Shown piece after piece: positions 39,356 through 53,000 of a DNA stretch of 64,000 nt. Below the pieces are notes generated by a model. The model saw nothing but the letters and a program-made list of their open reading frames with translations, searched no databases and was not told the DNA's origin. Within the stretch, counting starts at the first letter, position 1. Each line of letters starts with the position of its first letter. The position numbers were made by a program, and so were the translations under genes. This DNA is from Arctopsyche grandis (Eukaryota; Arthropoda; Insecta; Trichoptera; Hydropsychidae): NCBI RefSeq assembly GCF_051622035.1, contig NC_135362.1, forward strand, positions 18,562,501 through 18,626,500, in the 5' to 3' direction.

Positions 39356-39870
39356 TTAAGAGGGCTGGACACCAGTGCCTTGTCCATACAAACGTATTAC
39401 ACTTCTTCCTTCCTCAATTATGGCACTAGAGAAATTATTTTTTAATATGATATGGATATCTACTATTGGCATGCATCTGTGCTTTTATTTTTTTTATTAG
39501 TTATTTTTTATAGGAGGTAGGAGCCGCCAAACATCTATAAAATCGCCTCTTTTTTACACCCACGAAATAAGTCCAGCGTGCTTATTTAACGGTCGATTTA
39601 AAAAAAAATACGCGTACAGTTGCATAGAAAATATCTTTTTCATACCGATGATGAAATTTTTTTAAAAATTGGTCCAGTTTCGGAGGAGAAAATTGGAGAA
39701 TACGAAACCTCGATTTTGTCGATTTAAAATACGTATTATCTGGTCGAAGCGCAACTGTCGCATTCACTCAATATATATATTGATATATATATTATCGCAT
39801 TCACTCAATATATATATCGAAGAAAGGAACAGCAACAAAATTAAGGTTTCGGGTTTACAGCCCTCTTAAT
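39356..39870. mobile_element. MITE flanked by TTAA, piggyBac-like ends
   Basis: The left end TTAAGAGGGCTG and right end CAGCCCTCTTAA are perfect 12-base inverted repeats including a TTAA on each side, which is the piggyBac-type target duplication. The interior (about 500 bases) lacks a transposase. Near the right end, TATCGCATTCACTCAATATA is duplicated around 39755-39820. Confidence 0.75.
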
Positions 39871-41599
39871 GATAAAAATTAAAATAGAAAGCTAGGAACT
39901 CTTCCTAAAAAATTCCAAATCTCAGAAATGCAAATAATGTTGCTAACTAAATAATATGTGTCCAACACTGTACATATATACATACATATGTATGTACAGA
40001 TTTGGAGTAAATATTGTTTGCCTGGAAGACAAAGTTAACATCATTGATTTTGTACAATGTTCATAGTATATAAACTACATATATGTATACATAGTATATC
40101 TGTCTGACCGCTTTAATATATTTTAGAATAGGATTCTACAGTATGTACAATATTGTAAACGTTACGTAATTGAAATAACGTACGCATTTTGTAGCAATGT
40201 CCATTGTGTCGTGCATTGTTTTTTTTGTTTTGATGATTGTTAGTGGTACTTACAACAAATAATACTCTCGGAAATCGCTAGTTAAATTAGAGTTAAATGC
40301 TAAATTTAAATTAAACCTGAAATTGAAAATATTTATTGCAATATTATGAAATTAATATTATATATTCAGCTTATACTTCATCTATGATATACATATATGA
40401 GCCACTATATTATATTTGAAACTATGTAGTATAAGTCCACTTTTCTTCATTTCGAGAAATATTTCGCAAAACATTAAATATAATGTTTTCGGTTTAACAA
40501 TATTTAAAAATACTGGTGGCTTGTAAAGCATTTACTCTGCTTTCTCGAGAATCTGGGCATATCGAATTAAAAGAAGTGATGTCAATTTGAGAATCAAGTT
40601 AGAAATAGTGTTTTTGGAACTGAAAATTGGACGCCACTTTCGAATATAACGACTCATATGTTTGTGTGTATTTAAGTTTTTATTATATTTATCTATTGCA
40701 TTTACGTTTTTTTTTCTCGCGAAAGGATATATTCCTGAAAGTTGGCTCATAAATCTAAATTGCGCAGGAAAGTTTTACCACTTTGCAGCATATGCACGTT
40801 TTTTCTAGTTTAAAATAGAACATAATTGAATACGTGCCATTTTTCCTACATGTACATACGTACATTTTTTATTATTATTCAAATTAAAAACTAGTGAAAA
40901 ATTCACTTTTGTACAAAGAATAAATTTTAAAATAAAACATTTGAATATTGAAAATAATTGAATTTTTTTGTAAACTAAAAATAAACTGAATATTGTTTGT
41001 ACAAAAAAGGCATATGGAGGCCATAGCATTTTCATCCGCTGTTTTTGAATGTAAGTACGCCTTTCCTTGAGGAAAATACCAGAGCTATGTATGTACATAT
41101 GTGTTATCTTACAAAGATTAATTTACTTCATCGTCTTACGTCTGTCGTTCATTTTCTATGTGAACATAACATGAAATTACTAACAGTATTGTTTATTACC
41201 GCTGTATCGAGATATAACACATTTTCACATTTAAATAAAACTTTAGTCACTAATATCTATCCCCACGATTAAATACACGTAGTTCAATTATTGCTACGCG
41301 AATGATAGTTTTAAGTGCAACATTTTTTGCGTTGTTACTATCACTAATATGAACCCTCACGAATAAATGTACATGTAAATTTGTATTGTGTACATTGGGC
41401 CGGAGCGAAAGATGCGAATTTGGGATTTCTCACGATGGACTTAGTTAAAAACTTATGAATGAAACGTTAAATAAACAGTTTCATCGATATAAAAAACGTT
41501 CCCAAACGTGCCCTTCAAACAAAAATGGCGAAAAAGTGAGTTTTTTTTAAGAATAGTTAATTTAATTGGCTTAATTATTTTATATTCATATTTGTATAT
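39871..41599. other. Non-coding stretch, no gene seen
   Basis: AT-rich with short TACATA tracts (39970-40000, 40080-40100). No supported exon. Confidence 0.45.
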
Positions 41600-42010
41600 A
41601 TACCAGGAAAGCCTAATAGGTTGCCCCAATGCGCTCTCCTGGCCAATTAAAAACATCGATAGACAGTTACTTATATTTGTACAGTATCATATCAGAGACA
41701 TCTATGGAAAAATTCGATAATACTTATATTTCGATAAATAAATTTTCATAATGGATAGCACATTTATAATGTCAGTAAATTCAAGATGCTATAAACTCTA
41801 ATTTGCGAGAGACATGAAAGTTTATTGCCGATTTGGTGAAACGGTTCCAATGATATCAGAAAAATTGTCAAATTCTGAGAGGAAACGATCGACCTGGAGG
41901 CACATACGTATATTCACGGTCTAACCAGCAACACCAAGCCAGGGAAATAGTCCATGACCACTCAGTTGAAAGCATTACACGCTAACCACTGAGCTATGTT
42001 ACTCGTTGAT
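41600..42010 (-). repeat. tRNA-derived SINE, copy 3
   Basis: Minus orientation. The plus strand begins TACCAGGAAAGCCTAATAGG (3' hairpin) and later carries AGGAAACGATCGACCTGGAG and a degenerate tRNA head ending GCTAACCACTGAGC. The B-box region is mutated. Confidence 0.75.
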
Positions 42011-42410
42011 TGTGATTACTTTTGAGAGATTATTGAGAATTCAAATTCGCCGTTTTGCCAGAAACCTCATAACAATCGCTCCACGCTCCCAACCGCCATT
42101 TATATAGGGAAAGCGATTTTTTTTTTTAGAAAATTTTCATGATTTCGTTGCTATTTTGATTTGAAAAGCTGTTGACCTTTCTTGAGTACATATATTTCTT
42201 TTAAATACAATAAAACTGCTGATAAAAGGTGAGAATTTTATGAAATATAAGCAGACCAAATGTCATATTTCACACTCTCAATACGATGCAAGTTTTCCAC
42301 TTACTCCAATATGGGAAATTCAAATTTTGCATTTTTTACTCCGGTTATTTATATTTTCGTACATATTTTCGTTTTTATTTTTATTTACATATGTATATGT
42401 AGATATAAAT

Positions 42411-42796
42411 ATACCAGAAAAGAATAATAGGCAAACCCAAATGCGACTTTATAGCCAATTAGAAACATTGCAACATTTTTTATTACATAAATCGCTGAAT
42501 TTTGAAACGCTGAAAAAGAACACAAAATTAACTATTAATTAATTAGTGAATTAATAGTTCATTTTAATCCATAGAGACGTCAATGGATTTAAACTTGTAC
42601 ATACATTTTTACATATTGTAAATAAATTAAATTCAGATATTGGTGACATAGTGGGTAGGAACGTTTTTGCCAATACGATGGAGGAACCGTTTGAACAATG
42701 AAATTCTGACCAGCAGCATTAAAGATTAGCACGGGATCGAAACCGGTAACCTCTCGGTGCAAAAAGATAAACGCAATCACCGGGCCATACTGCTAG
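42411..42796 (-). repeat. tRNA-derived SINE, copy 4 (diverged)
   Basis: Minus orientation: ATACCAGAAAAGAATAATAG at the 3' end, and a B-box-like GGGATCGAAACC near 42733 in the head. The middle core is partly deleted. The start lies about 400 bases from SINE copy 3, in the same orientation. Confidence 0.65.
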
Positions 42797-42989
42797 CTAT
42801 GTATATGTACATATGTAAACACGCAGTTAAAACAAATAAATATTATAAATGAAATATTGAAAAACACAGTGTTATTTAACAATATCAGTTGATAAAGTTG
42901 TGCACACTATTTTGACGTTAGGTGTTTTTCCTTGTTTCCATTCTCTACCGTGCAGTATTCCTAGAAAACCGTTGTATTTTCAACGTACA

Positions 42990-43496
42990 GAGTTGAACGC
43001 ACCGCGGATTGTCTTAGCTAGAAAGCTAGAAAGGACGCGCGTTTTTGCACGTGAGCACGTGCAATTCTCGAGATGCAGTCTTGAGGGGTGGTGGGTGGTC
43101 TGGGTGGGTGGTCCATCGTGATGCAACTGTGAGGTGGGTGCGCAGGCGCGTCATCAACCCCCCCATTTGGGGGTATAAAGCTTGGGACGCGGACTCCGGC
43201 TTCGCATCCGACACCGAACGCGGAGCAGAACGCGCGCACACGAAAACAACCCCCTCATAAAACACCCCCATTCAAGTATACACCCACATACAAGGGAGGG
43301 GGAGGTTAGTCTCTATTGTTGAAAGCGCACGAACGCGCCCAACTCCTTTTTGAATTTTTTATTTGACATTTATTTAGAGGTTTTCGTTTGATTCGTGCTC
43401 GTTTTCGGCGCTTTTTCGAAGATCGACCTTTTTATACGTCTGAGAAAGTTTGCCAGCTCACGTTTCCGGTTGATAAGAGGCGTCTTTTATTGTGAG
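42990..43496 (+). promoter_or_regulatory. GC-rich island with TATA box and candidate non-coding first exon
   Basis: 42990-43330 is by far the most GC-rich part of the window. A TATAAAG at about 43174 follows a CCCCCATTTGGGGG mini-palindrome. Transcription would start near 43204. A consensus donor GAG/GTGAGT at 43496/43497 could end a 5' UTR exon of about 290 bases. The next plausible exon on this strand is the signal-peptide exon at 45753. The linkage is inferred from order and signals only. Confidence 0.5.
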
Positions 43497-45752
43497 GTGA
43501 GTTTTATGCACACGTTTCTCTATTTATATACACATGTACGAATGTACACATGTACATATGTATATATGTACATGCAATCGTCCATATTGTACGCTTGAAT
43601 GTTATACACTCACTATTCATACGATGAACCTTTCATAAAAAATGTCACAGATACTCCATTAACATACCATTTACAATATTTTTGAATAGGAATGAAATTA
43701 TATTAAAATTTAATTTAATTTTGATATTTCGACAATCTTTCTGTCATTTTGTAAATAACTTTTCAAGAAAATTTTAAATTTCAAAGCTGAAAAGGAGGAT
43801 TCGGGTTATGTAACTTGCTTTACATTTATATTTCAATTAACGCATAAACATTGAACGCTATATTATCTTTCAATCTGTAGCCAAAATAGTACAATATTAC
43901 ATTTCAAAATATTTATTCAACGAATTAAATACTACAGTATTAATATGCTGTGATTCGCTTTTCCCCAAAATACACATTTTCATATGTGCCTAGGCACGGG
44001 TAAGCATTTATACCTATATAAAAAGAAATCTTTTTAGCTATTCGTTAACAATATTTTTTTTATATTCTCGTCATCTCACGAACAATATTACTTTTATGCT
44101 CGTGAGAAAAATGGGTATATGGGCACATTTTCGTTAATGTATTTCTTTTTCGAGGCAAAATAATAGTAAAAAATGTTATTTATGTGGCAGAATACGAGCA
44201 TATGCGAGTGTAATGTTTAAAGTTTTGCGATCCCTGATTAGCATTAAATTTACATAGAAAATAAGACATGAATATGGTAATCGACGATGAAATTTCAAAG
44301 AGTGAACTTCCAGTTATAAAAAAAAAACATTTTTTAAGGAGTGGCTTTATTATTTTGATTGACTTGATAATTCCATTTCGTTAAAAGTGTTTCTTTCATG
44401 AGAATTTGCTAAATAAGATTATATCGTATGGTTTCACGAATATAAATTACAAATAGTTTTAATAGTTTATATTTGAAAAATTTGCTATTCAATTGAATGA
44501 CTTCTAAGATTGATTAAAAATTTACATTGAAATGAAATATAGGGGATTTAAATAATTACATTATATATTAAATGGAAAGTGACCATAAGTTTTCGAGTAA
44601 ATAATTACTCGATATTAGATATCTTTGAGTGGAAAGAAAGAAAATTTTCAATTATGAAATTCAATAGGATATTTGCTATTGGGTTTATCTAATACATAAA
44701 ATATGTTAAATATATATTATAATTATCAAATTACGTGACAAAAATATCAATTGATATACGTACTTGCTCTTCCCTCTTTTCATTGTGATAATATTATATT
44801 TGATAATGAATTTTTTTATGCTTAAATTCACACATGTACCTATACATACATACATGTACCTATTTATTATTATTATTACATGTTTTCTACAGTAAGAGTC
44901 TACAGAATATGGTTTCATATTTAAATTCCTTATCATTTAGTTGTCTCGTATCATTATATATTTTTCAGCATTTAACAGAATCCCAATGAAACCAATTGAT
45001 CCATGCTCAAATTCGTTTAATGTAAAGATGAATTATTAGTAGTTATCAAGAAAACAACTCATACTAATACTAATTACATAGTCAGCAAAATAATTTTACA
45101 AAACGCAAAGAATCTATTTGGTTTATTATCAATAAGACGGAAAATAACTATCTAATTTCATATTATACTCGTATCAAACCTGTATTTGGAATTAACAGGT
45201 GGAAAAAGAGTACATTTACCGAGGTTGACAATCCTCTTGTAACATGCTGATAGTCTGGTGATGGTAACTTTTCTGATTATTTCCTATGAATATTATATAT
45301 ATTAACTACGAAAACTACCGTGTAAAATAAAGCTTTCAAAAAAATCAGTCCATGTATAGTCGATGCGATCATCATTCGTTATCCTAATAGAATACGTATT
45401 CTGCTCTTGACGTTGAATTTTTTTTGGTAAAAAATTGTAGAAGTTTTAGTTGTTTTAAAAATAAAATAAGTGTAGTAGCAGACAAGATAAATTGTTTTAA
45501 TTTTTTCAAAGGCAAACCTTGGAAAGGATTGTTCTAGATACTCCGTCTGCCGATAGGGAACCATGATAAACGCCCGTTATTTGTAACTCTTGCGCCACTT
45601 TTATTACAAAATATCGCCTCAAATGTGTATCGCCTCGCCTCGCCTCGTATCAATTCGCCTGTTGTTGCATTGATCATATAAATAAACTACACGTTGAAAA
45701 TTACTCGGTGGAAATATCTACAATTAACAGTCATTTTTAATTATGTTTGCAG
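43497..45752. other. Probable intron, no gene seen
   Basis: AT-rich, with TACATATGTATATATGTACA runs near 43545-43575 and a short CGCCT repeat at 45610-45645. No coding exon is supported. Confidence 0.4.
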
Positions 45753-45792
45753 CTATCGTTCGATTGAAGCGGACATCGGCGAAGAAACCAGC

Positions 45793-45886
45793 ATGAAGGG
45801 CGGTTGGATAGTGATTTTGCTGTGCGCTCTACTCACCCTGGTCCAGTATATACCGATAGCCAAAGCTGGACCTTATCTCGAGGAAG
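45793..45886 (+). CDS. Signal-peptide exon of an unidentified secreted protein
   Basis: The acceptor TATGTTTGCAG ends at 45752. After a 40-base leader, ATG opens MKGGWIVILLCALLTLVQYI, then PIAKA and GPYLEE. This is a textbook signal peptide (cleavage probably after AKA). The exon ends in phase 1 at the strong donor GTATGT (45887). The local base composition is coding-like. The downstream product is unknown. Candidates in the right phase are the exon at 47096-47193 and, through it, 61795-62044. Confidence 0.7.
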
Positions 45887-47095
45887 GTATGTAATTAAAT
45901 TTTTTGACTCAAAAATTAAAATGTCACGTGTTTCGTGGGGTATTGCGCAGAAAAGCTTAACTTTCGGAAGGGAGGAAAACCGTCTGAAAATTTAACCTAT
46001 TTTCCGCAAGAGTTAATCTGTTGAAAGCGTAGTGGCACTTTAATTCCTTAGCACAATCGGGGGGTAAAGCGGTAAGCCTATCTAAAAACATCTCTGATTT
46101 TATAAGGTCGGTCGCGGTCGTGTAATTTTGTATAAAAGGGGTTTATATTGTTATGGGCGCCCGCATGTTTCAAGAACATACTATGCAATACCTACTAATA
46201 TTAAATTTTCAAATATTACATACATATATAGTTTAGTTTTTGAATCAATTTGTACCTTTTGTGGGGTAATACAGTTATTAGAAGTTGGAAACTTTGAAAG
46301 AGCAGCAAATTGGTGGGAGTAAATAAAAGTTAATAAATATTTCAAAAGACGAAGGGTTGGATAATAAACTTTCGGTCGAAAGTTTCGACGGTGGAAATCT
46401 CGAAATTATTCGCACTTTCAATGTTGTGCAAGAGTTTTATAATAAATTTAATTACGATCTGTTTATTAGTTCGAAGATTTGCGCCAAGTAAAATTGAAAG
46501 TCAATATTGGTCGAACAAATTTGTTCGTCGTAAAACGGAAATGATTATACCGTTCAGTAAAATGTTGTTTTTGACTTATATAACAGCATCTGTGTGTAAT
46601 AAATGTTATATAAATCGTAAAATAACAGAGAAACCTCATTTTAAATCTAAAGAATTTAATAATTGCAAAAGTTTGGAAGCAAAATTGACACAATTATATA
46701 AAAGTATATACATTCATGTAATTAATATTCTACCTTTTATTAATTATGAGTCATTAACATATTACATTATATGTATACATATTATATGTACATACATACA
46801 TATATGTATGTATGTATGTAGTTGGTTGATTGAAGTTCGTCAGTCAGAGGGCAGACGTCTTCATTCGATCAATTGTATTTTTATGGATTCGCAACCGGTT
46901 TATTTAATTAGAGTTTATCCTTCTACGGATGTACGACCGATCATCACGTTTTAATCACACTGCATAATTATACGTACATACATACATAAATTTGTACGCA
47001 CATATGTATATTAAAATGGATCGAAGTGTGCGATTCGAGAAAATATATTAGTTTTAGCGTCCGTACGTAAATGTTTATCCGTCAGTCATTGGAAG

Positions 47096-47193
47096 CGACG
47101 TTATGTACGTGGAAAAGGCCACCCTCGAGGGATGACAAAGGGCTGGTCCTGGAGGAATGGAAACGCCATCAGACCTCGACGGATGGCTTTTCG
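47096..47193 (+). CDS. Candidate short second coding exon
   Basis: A GC-richer island with donor TTTTCG/GTAAGT at 47194. With the acceptor ending at 47095 (GGAAG) it takes phase 1 in and leaves in phase 0, reading ATLCTWKRPPSRDDKGLVLE then EWKRHQTSTDGFS with two WKR dibasic sites. A stronger-looking acceptor ends at 47085 (CCGTCAG). With that one the preceding exon would read into a stop after 16 codons, giving a 47-residue peptide instead. Either the exon is real with the weaker acceptor, or it is an alternative 3' end. No family is recognised. Confidence 0.4.
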
Positions 47194-49559
47194 GTAAGTT
47201 TGCTTAGCAATCGAGTGATATGGCCGCGGGCGTATGTCCATTATCTAAAAGGTAATAAAATACACTCTTGCCATCACCGGAAAATAAAATTTTAATGCTT
47301 TTTCATCTCTTAGAATTTTAGTACTTTTAGAAAATACAGCGAACGCGGCTAAAGCTAGTGAAATTCATCGTTGCGTGAATGTCTCGGATGGAAATTCTCA
47401 AATTTTCCAGCTCTCATCATTTAAATAAATCGATTTTCGTTTTTGTTTTTACGCCACGAAACTCGCTGTGAAGTCCGAGCACGAACAAAACTTTCTATTT
47501 CATATAAAATATGGAAATGGAAAAAAGGGATTAAGATTCGTATTTTGTAAATCTAAAGTCTCATTTATCATATAAAAAATAGGCTAAGTACATATATACA
47601 TATTTAGAAAAAAATTGTTTACATAAAAATATAGCTTATCAATCGATAAAATGTGATGAAGACTTATTTTGTGGATAAAAAATGATTAATGCAAATAATT
47701 AAATCGAAGAAATGTTTATCATCATAATGAATAGCAAATATTACAAGACATTTATTGTAATATTTTTATAGATGATTCACGCTTAGGATACATATTTTAT
47801 TAGTATAACTGTAGTATTTTTTTTATTTTAACTAAAAAATAGGCATTCTTTGAAGGTTTTTACGGGTTTGAGAGTTTGAAAGCCACCGCTTTAGGGTTTT
47901 TCTTAATTAAACAAAAGTTAATTAAAGGCGACGAAAATAAAAGGAGCTGTCGTTTTATAATAATATTATATACATATACTGTGTAGATCATGTAAATATA
48001 ATATATCCTAAAATCTTCTTTTTAGAATTTCAAAAGCGAAGCTCTAAACACACTATTATGTGTTTGGAGCTTCGATGAAAAATCGTTTTTGGTTATTTAC
48101 ATACCTATACAGTTTTTGCGACGTTCTGTGCTAGTATGAATTTATACGTGTACTTAATATTTGAGGTCAAAGTCTAATAATATTTTAGTAATCCATTAAA
48201 ATATATTAAGAATAAAGATAACAGACAGTCGAGGCTACGCGAATATAAAGAAAAAATAAATTATAAAATGATATTGAATTTGCATAGGCGACGAGAGATT
48301 TCATATATTTTTTTATTATTTTATTGCTTAAAGAAAAAAAACATTTTAGCTTTTCAAATTCAGTTTTAAAACTTAATTACAATTCAACGCTCCATTTAAA
48401 TTAGTATATAAAATTGATTGCAATTCCATAAATGGTACGTCGAAATCGACTATTTCCGGCGAATCTAAATTTAGGAATATTATTATAAAATTTCATCTTT
48501 CGGAAACCGTGTCACTTAAGGTTTATTTATGGAACCGTGATATTATGTACAAGTTAAAAGCAGCCGATTTGGTTAGACACATCACATTTAAAAATAGAAC
48601 CAGTATAAAGTTAATGTGAATAATTGAAGAGTTTTCCCAGTTTTATTTTATATACCCTCATATGAGCATATGTACATACATATATGTAGTATTTCTTGAA
48701 CGATGTATATGTATGGATTCATATCTCTGAGGGTTGAAAGTTTTTAAAAGAATTTCAACCCGTATTACAACTCTGCGAGTGTAAAATCGAGATTTTATAC
48801 TTTGAAACTGAATGTTTGTAGTATGTATGTACATATGTATAGAATTATTCAAAACTAATTTGATGAAAGTTGTTCTTAAGGTTTATGCAGATTTCAAATA
48901 GAAAAAAAATCTAGTAACAAAGTAAATTTTTTTTTGATCAGACTTGGCCTCAATAAGTGAACCAATTTCGATATATAAAAATAAGAAATTCACAGTAGAA
49001 ATTGTTTTTACACGAATGCTGGAAAAGAAAACAGCGATTACTTCAATATTAAATTCCAGCACGAATTTCAACAGAAAAGGGAAAACGCCAAATTGATTTA
49101 AGGAGGGTTTTGTCCCTCAGAACTAGTTCGTAGATCACGTATAACCGTCAGTGAAGTGGAGTTAGTTAAACTAAAAATATCCACAAACCACACACGCTGA
49201 CCAACAATATATCGATGTATGTTCATACATATGTATGTAGGCTTATTGAGTTCCTTGCGAGCTTATTTTTTTCATTCCCCCTTTCGTACCGGAAATTCGA
49301 AGCTTTTCACCTACATATGTATGTATTTGACCGCTGATGTATACATGCGGTCAGTCACGGAATTGAAACGTCTATCTGCAGACACATCGGTTCTGAATTT
49401 TGTGAGAGAAAAAAAAACACAATAATGACTAAAATAATCCGTTGTACTCTTATCGATCACGAGAACTCATATAAAAATCTACAGGTGGATTATGTAAATA
49501 CATACATATATCATATTTTTGAAATGTATGTGTAATTAGGATTTGAATGATTTATTATT
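47194..49559. other. Probable intron or spacer, no gene seen
   Basis: AT-rich. No open frame with splice support and no repeat family that I can name. Confidence 0.4.
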
Positions 49560-49990
49560 AACCAGCGGCATGGACTAGAGGTTAGCATATAATATTTTCG
49601 AACAAAGTGATCACTGCTTGTTGCCGGCCAGACCTTCGATACGTGACTCAAGGTCGATTTATCTGATGCCAATTTATCTGATTTTCATTGAAACGGTTCC
49701 TAAGAATTGGCATCTCTCTCTCGCAAAATTCGAGCTATTCAGCATATCGATATTTCGTTGATTTGTATAAATGCTGCAAATTTATTTATATATTTCTCTG
49801 TGTATATATGTTGATCGTAAAATATAATGCTTACAATGTTTAACCATAGATTTCGTGTTTAATGTAAAATATATAATAATTAAGTTATTATAATTAATAT
49901 TTCTTGATCTGTATAGTACACCCGTCGCATTGGAGTGATCTGTAAGACAAGTGAGCATGATTGATTGAATAATAAAAAAAATAAAAATAA
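49560..49990 (+). repeat. tRNA-derived SINE, copy 5
   Basis: Plus orientation: head ACCAGCGGCATGGACTAGAG with GGTTAGC, then core AAGGTCGATTTATCTGATGC and ATTTTCATTGAAACGGTTCC, and an A-rich tail AATAAAAAAAATAAAAATAA. The 3' hairpin is degraded. Confidence 0.72.
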
Positions 49991-49994
49991 ACTT

Positions 49995-50036
49995 GACGTG
50001 GCGATATCGCTTTGTGCGGAATAATCACCGAACCTA
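49995..50036. mobile_element. Family B MITE end (solo)
   Basis: The complement reads AGGTTCGGTGATTATTCCGC, then ACAAAGCGATATCGC, matching the left end of the element at 13532. It sits directly against the tail of SINE copy 5. The other end is not found nearby. Confidence 0.6.
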
Positions 50037-53000
50037 TGTAAGTATCCATATACATATGTATGAACACGAAGTTGTCATTTTATTACCGGTCAAAGGTTTA
50101 AATTTGGAATGATATCGAAAGGAATTGATTTTATCGGTGCTATCGAATGTCATCGCTGGCGTTAAAAATAAGATGAATACATAAAATCCAGATCGACTTT
50201 CTCTACGTAGTTAAAATTTGATCTGATTGATATAACCAAAATTCATCTTATCCGCTCCAAATAAATGATCAGCTATTGAAAAAAACTAATTCTTAGTAAA
50301 TTGTATAAATTTTGTATGCGTATATTTATTTTGTATATTTTAAAGTGACTTTTAAAGAAATATATATGTATGTATGTACGTGTTTGCGTGAAGTTTTTGA
50401 AAGAAATGTATTACGTAGTGTTTTCTCACGTTTTACTTTTTTATTCCGTCGCTATTTTCCGGAGAGCAATCTAAATGTAAATACTTAAAATACAATTAGT
50501 TTCAGGCAATACTTTGTTGCAGCGTGGGCGAAAGGGGTGTGCAAGTGGATGTCCCGCAACTCCCCACAAATGATCCAAATTACGAGTCTGTTTTGAGAAT
50601 GATCCTTATTTATAGCCCGCATATTCCCGAGGCTGCATATTATTTTTACGATGTCTCCGTCCGGATTCGCATTACGCGCTTGTAGCAGCGGTAGTCCCGC
50701 GAGTAATCCTACGGGATACAGTTACCGACACGGGTCCATTCATATGCGTGGATATCCAGTACGTTAACCAATTTGTGTGTGTGTGCTGAGATATTTTTGT
50801 GAAGCAAATATAGATTTTCATGTAAGCGCTGGTCTTTGCCGTGCGAAGGCTAAGGAAAAGTTATGAAAGACAAAGTGGAAGTTGCGGCTCCAGTGTAAAT
50901 ATGTATGTCGTAAAATACACGCCTTAGTTTTATGGACGCAGAAGATGAAATTAATATTAAAATTAAGCAGTATTTTGCTGGGAAATTTATGTTTTTTTTT
51001 CTACTTTAATGTTATGAATTTGTGCTTAATTACAATTTTTTCGTTTGTGCAAAGAATATTATTCAACATAAAGTTAAAGGAACGCTTTTTAGAAATCGAA
51101 AAATACATGTAGGCATCTCGAAAATGTGTGTTAACTCCGTAATGACTTCAAAAGAAAATTACTTATAAATTCAAGGAAATTCTATTTAATTTTCATTTTC
51201 TTCATCGTTATCTTTCATATTATTATAACTACAGGTAGGATAGTCACAGTGCTATCCATTGTTCGGCAAACCTTTAACAATGCATTTACAACCCTTGAAC
51301 AATACACGGCCCCCTCAGGCTCCGGTGACTAATTATAACTATGCAATTAAATTTGAAAATTTATACAATACTTTTATATTCTTAACATTTTCTATGTTCC
51401 TAGTACCTATATAAAATATAGTTTTCATGATTGGTTAGTTTCATTCTTAAATAAGTGGTGTGTTCTAGTCTGAACGCAGGGGTTTTTAATTTCTTTTACA
51501 ACTAAATTTTTTCTATTTTATAAATCCGTGTGTAATTAGTAGATACATTTGTGTAGTAGGCTTTTTATAAACGGTTCATCAGAATGGCTCAATTTTTTGT
51601 GTCTGAAGTTGAAGTTTGTCTGACTTCTATAATATTTAACCGTATAATGGTAGGTGTGTATTTCTATATATGTATTTACATATATGGTTATTATAACTAT
51701 TTGAAGAAATTTAAAGAAATTATTTAACCTATAATATGTAATACCCAAAGATACACAAGCACATGAAAACAATAATCTGAAAAACAGACACATTATAATA
51801 TACTATAGGTACATATGTAGTTAAATAATTAAATTTTATATACATATGTTCTGACATGATTCAACTTTGTATAATATTACGTTTGTTGGCTTTTAAATAT
51901 GTAGTTACGTTCATACATATGTACGTCTGTATTTAAGCTCCACGAAGCGGATCTGGTGATATTCGTTTTTTCGTTTGCTTTTCTATTTAGGTTGTATCCG
52001 TTATTATCTTGCATTTGCGACAACGGAAAACTGTTGTAATATGATGTTTGTTATGAAAAAATGACTAGAAATATCTATACATTTAATTTTTTAAATAAAT
52101 AAATACATGCATATTATACGTATAATATTTATGAAGCGATTAATGTCAGTTTTCAAGTTAATTTAAATATATGGTGCCTTCATCGGATAAAAAAAATTCT
52201 AGATATATGTATGTAAACTATTCTTAAGTTTACATACATATATGAAACTGGATTTTAGTTAATTACGACGGATCACACATATATGGATATTACTTGAAAA
52301 GTTTTAAAACAGTTTGGGGTGTCGCAATAACCAATGGTGAATTTCGAGATGACATCTAAAAACGGTTTTACGTCATATCCTGCCTCACTGTATAAATAAA
52401 GTTCAATTGACGTCTCGAGTAGCGTTACTATATATATGAACATACATACATACATTTTCTTAGGTTTGACTCATTCTATGGGAAAAACTGAAAGGGCTGT
52501 CGGACACAGAACAGACCCGGTCCTTTCGCTATGAATAAACACTTGCGGGTTGTCGCAAAGGAGTAGTTAAATGCTGAAGCTCTAAACAGGGAAAGTGTGA
52601 TCACACAAAAATATTTCCTAAAAAGCATTTTTAAAACTGATTTACTCATATTTTCCACGCGGAGAGTTTTCGAAAAAGGTGAATGAAAGTAAATTGAAAT
52701 GAAAAAACACTAAAAATATCAGTCGATACTTTATTATGACGCTAACAAAAATGTAATATAACCCCGACTTGATGCTATTAGAATTTTAATAAAAATATTT
52801 TAATGATAGCTCCTTCTACTTGCAATTATTAATTAAGTCTGACCTAGTGCATAATAAAGTTACAAGTCCCTCAAATAAATACAAAATGGAGATTGTGTTG
52901 TATTTGATTGGATTTGATTGGACTGTATTTGGCCCCCAAGTCAAGAAATTTGGAGCTTTTTGCTAGTAAATTGATTTATGAAATTATCATCACTTGTCAA

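Noticed and set aside
46131-46140. TATAAAAGG TATA-box-like word downstream of the signal-peptide exon
   Set aside because: No initiator or following exon at the right spacing. Such words are expected by chance in AT-rich DNA.
46391-46954. A 187-codon open frame
   Set aside because: It starts at GTG, not ATG, runs through a TACATA microsatellite, and shows no domain or codon bias. Probably chance in AT-rich DNA.
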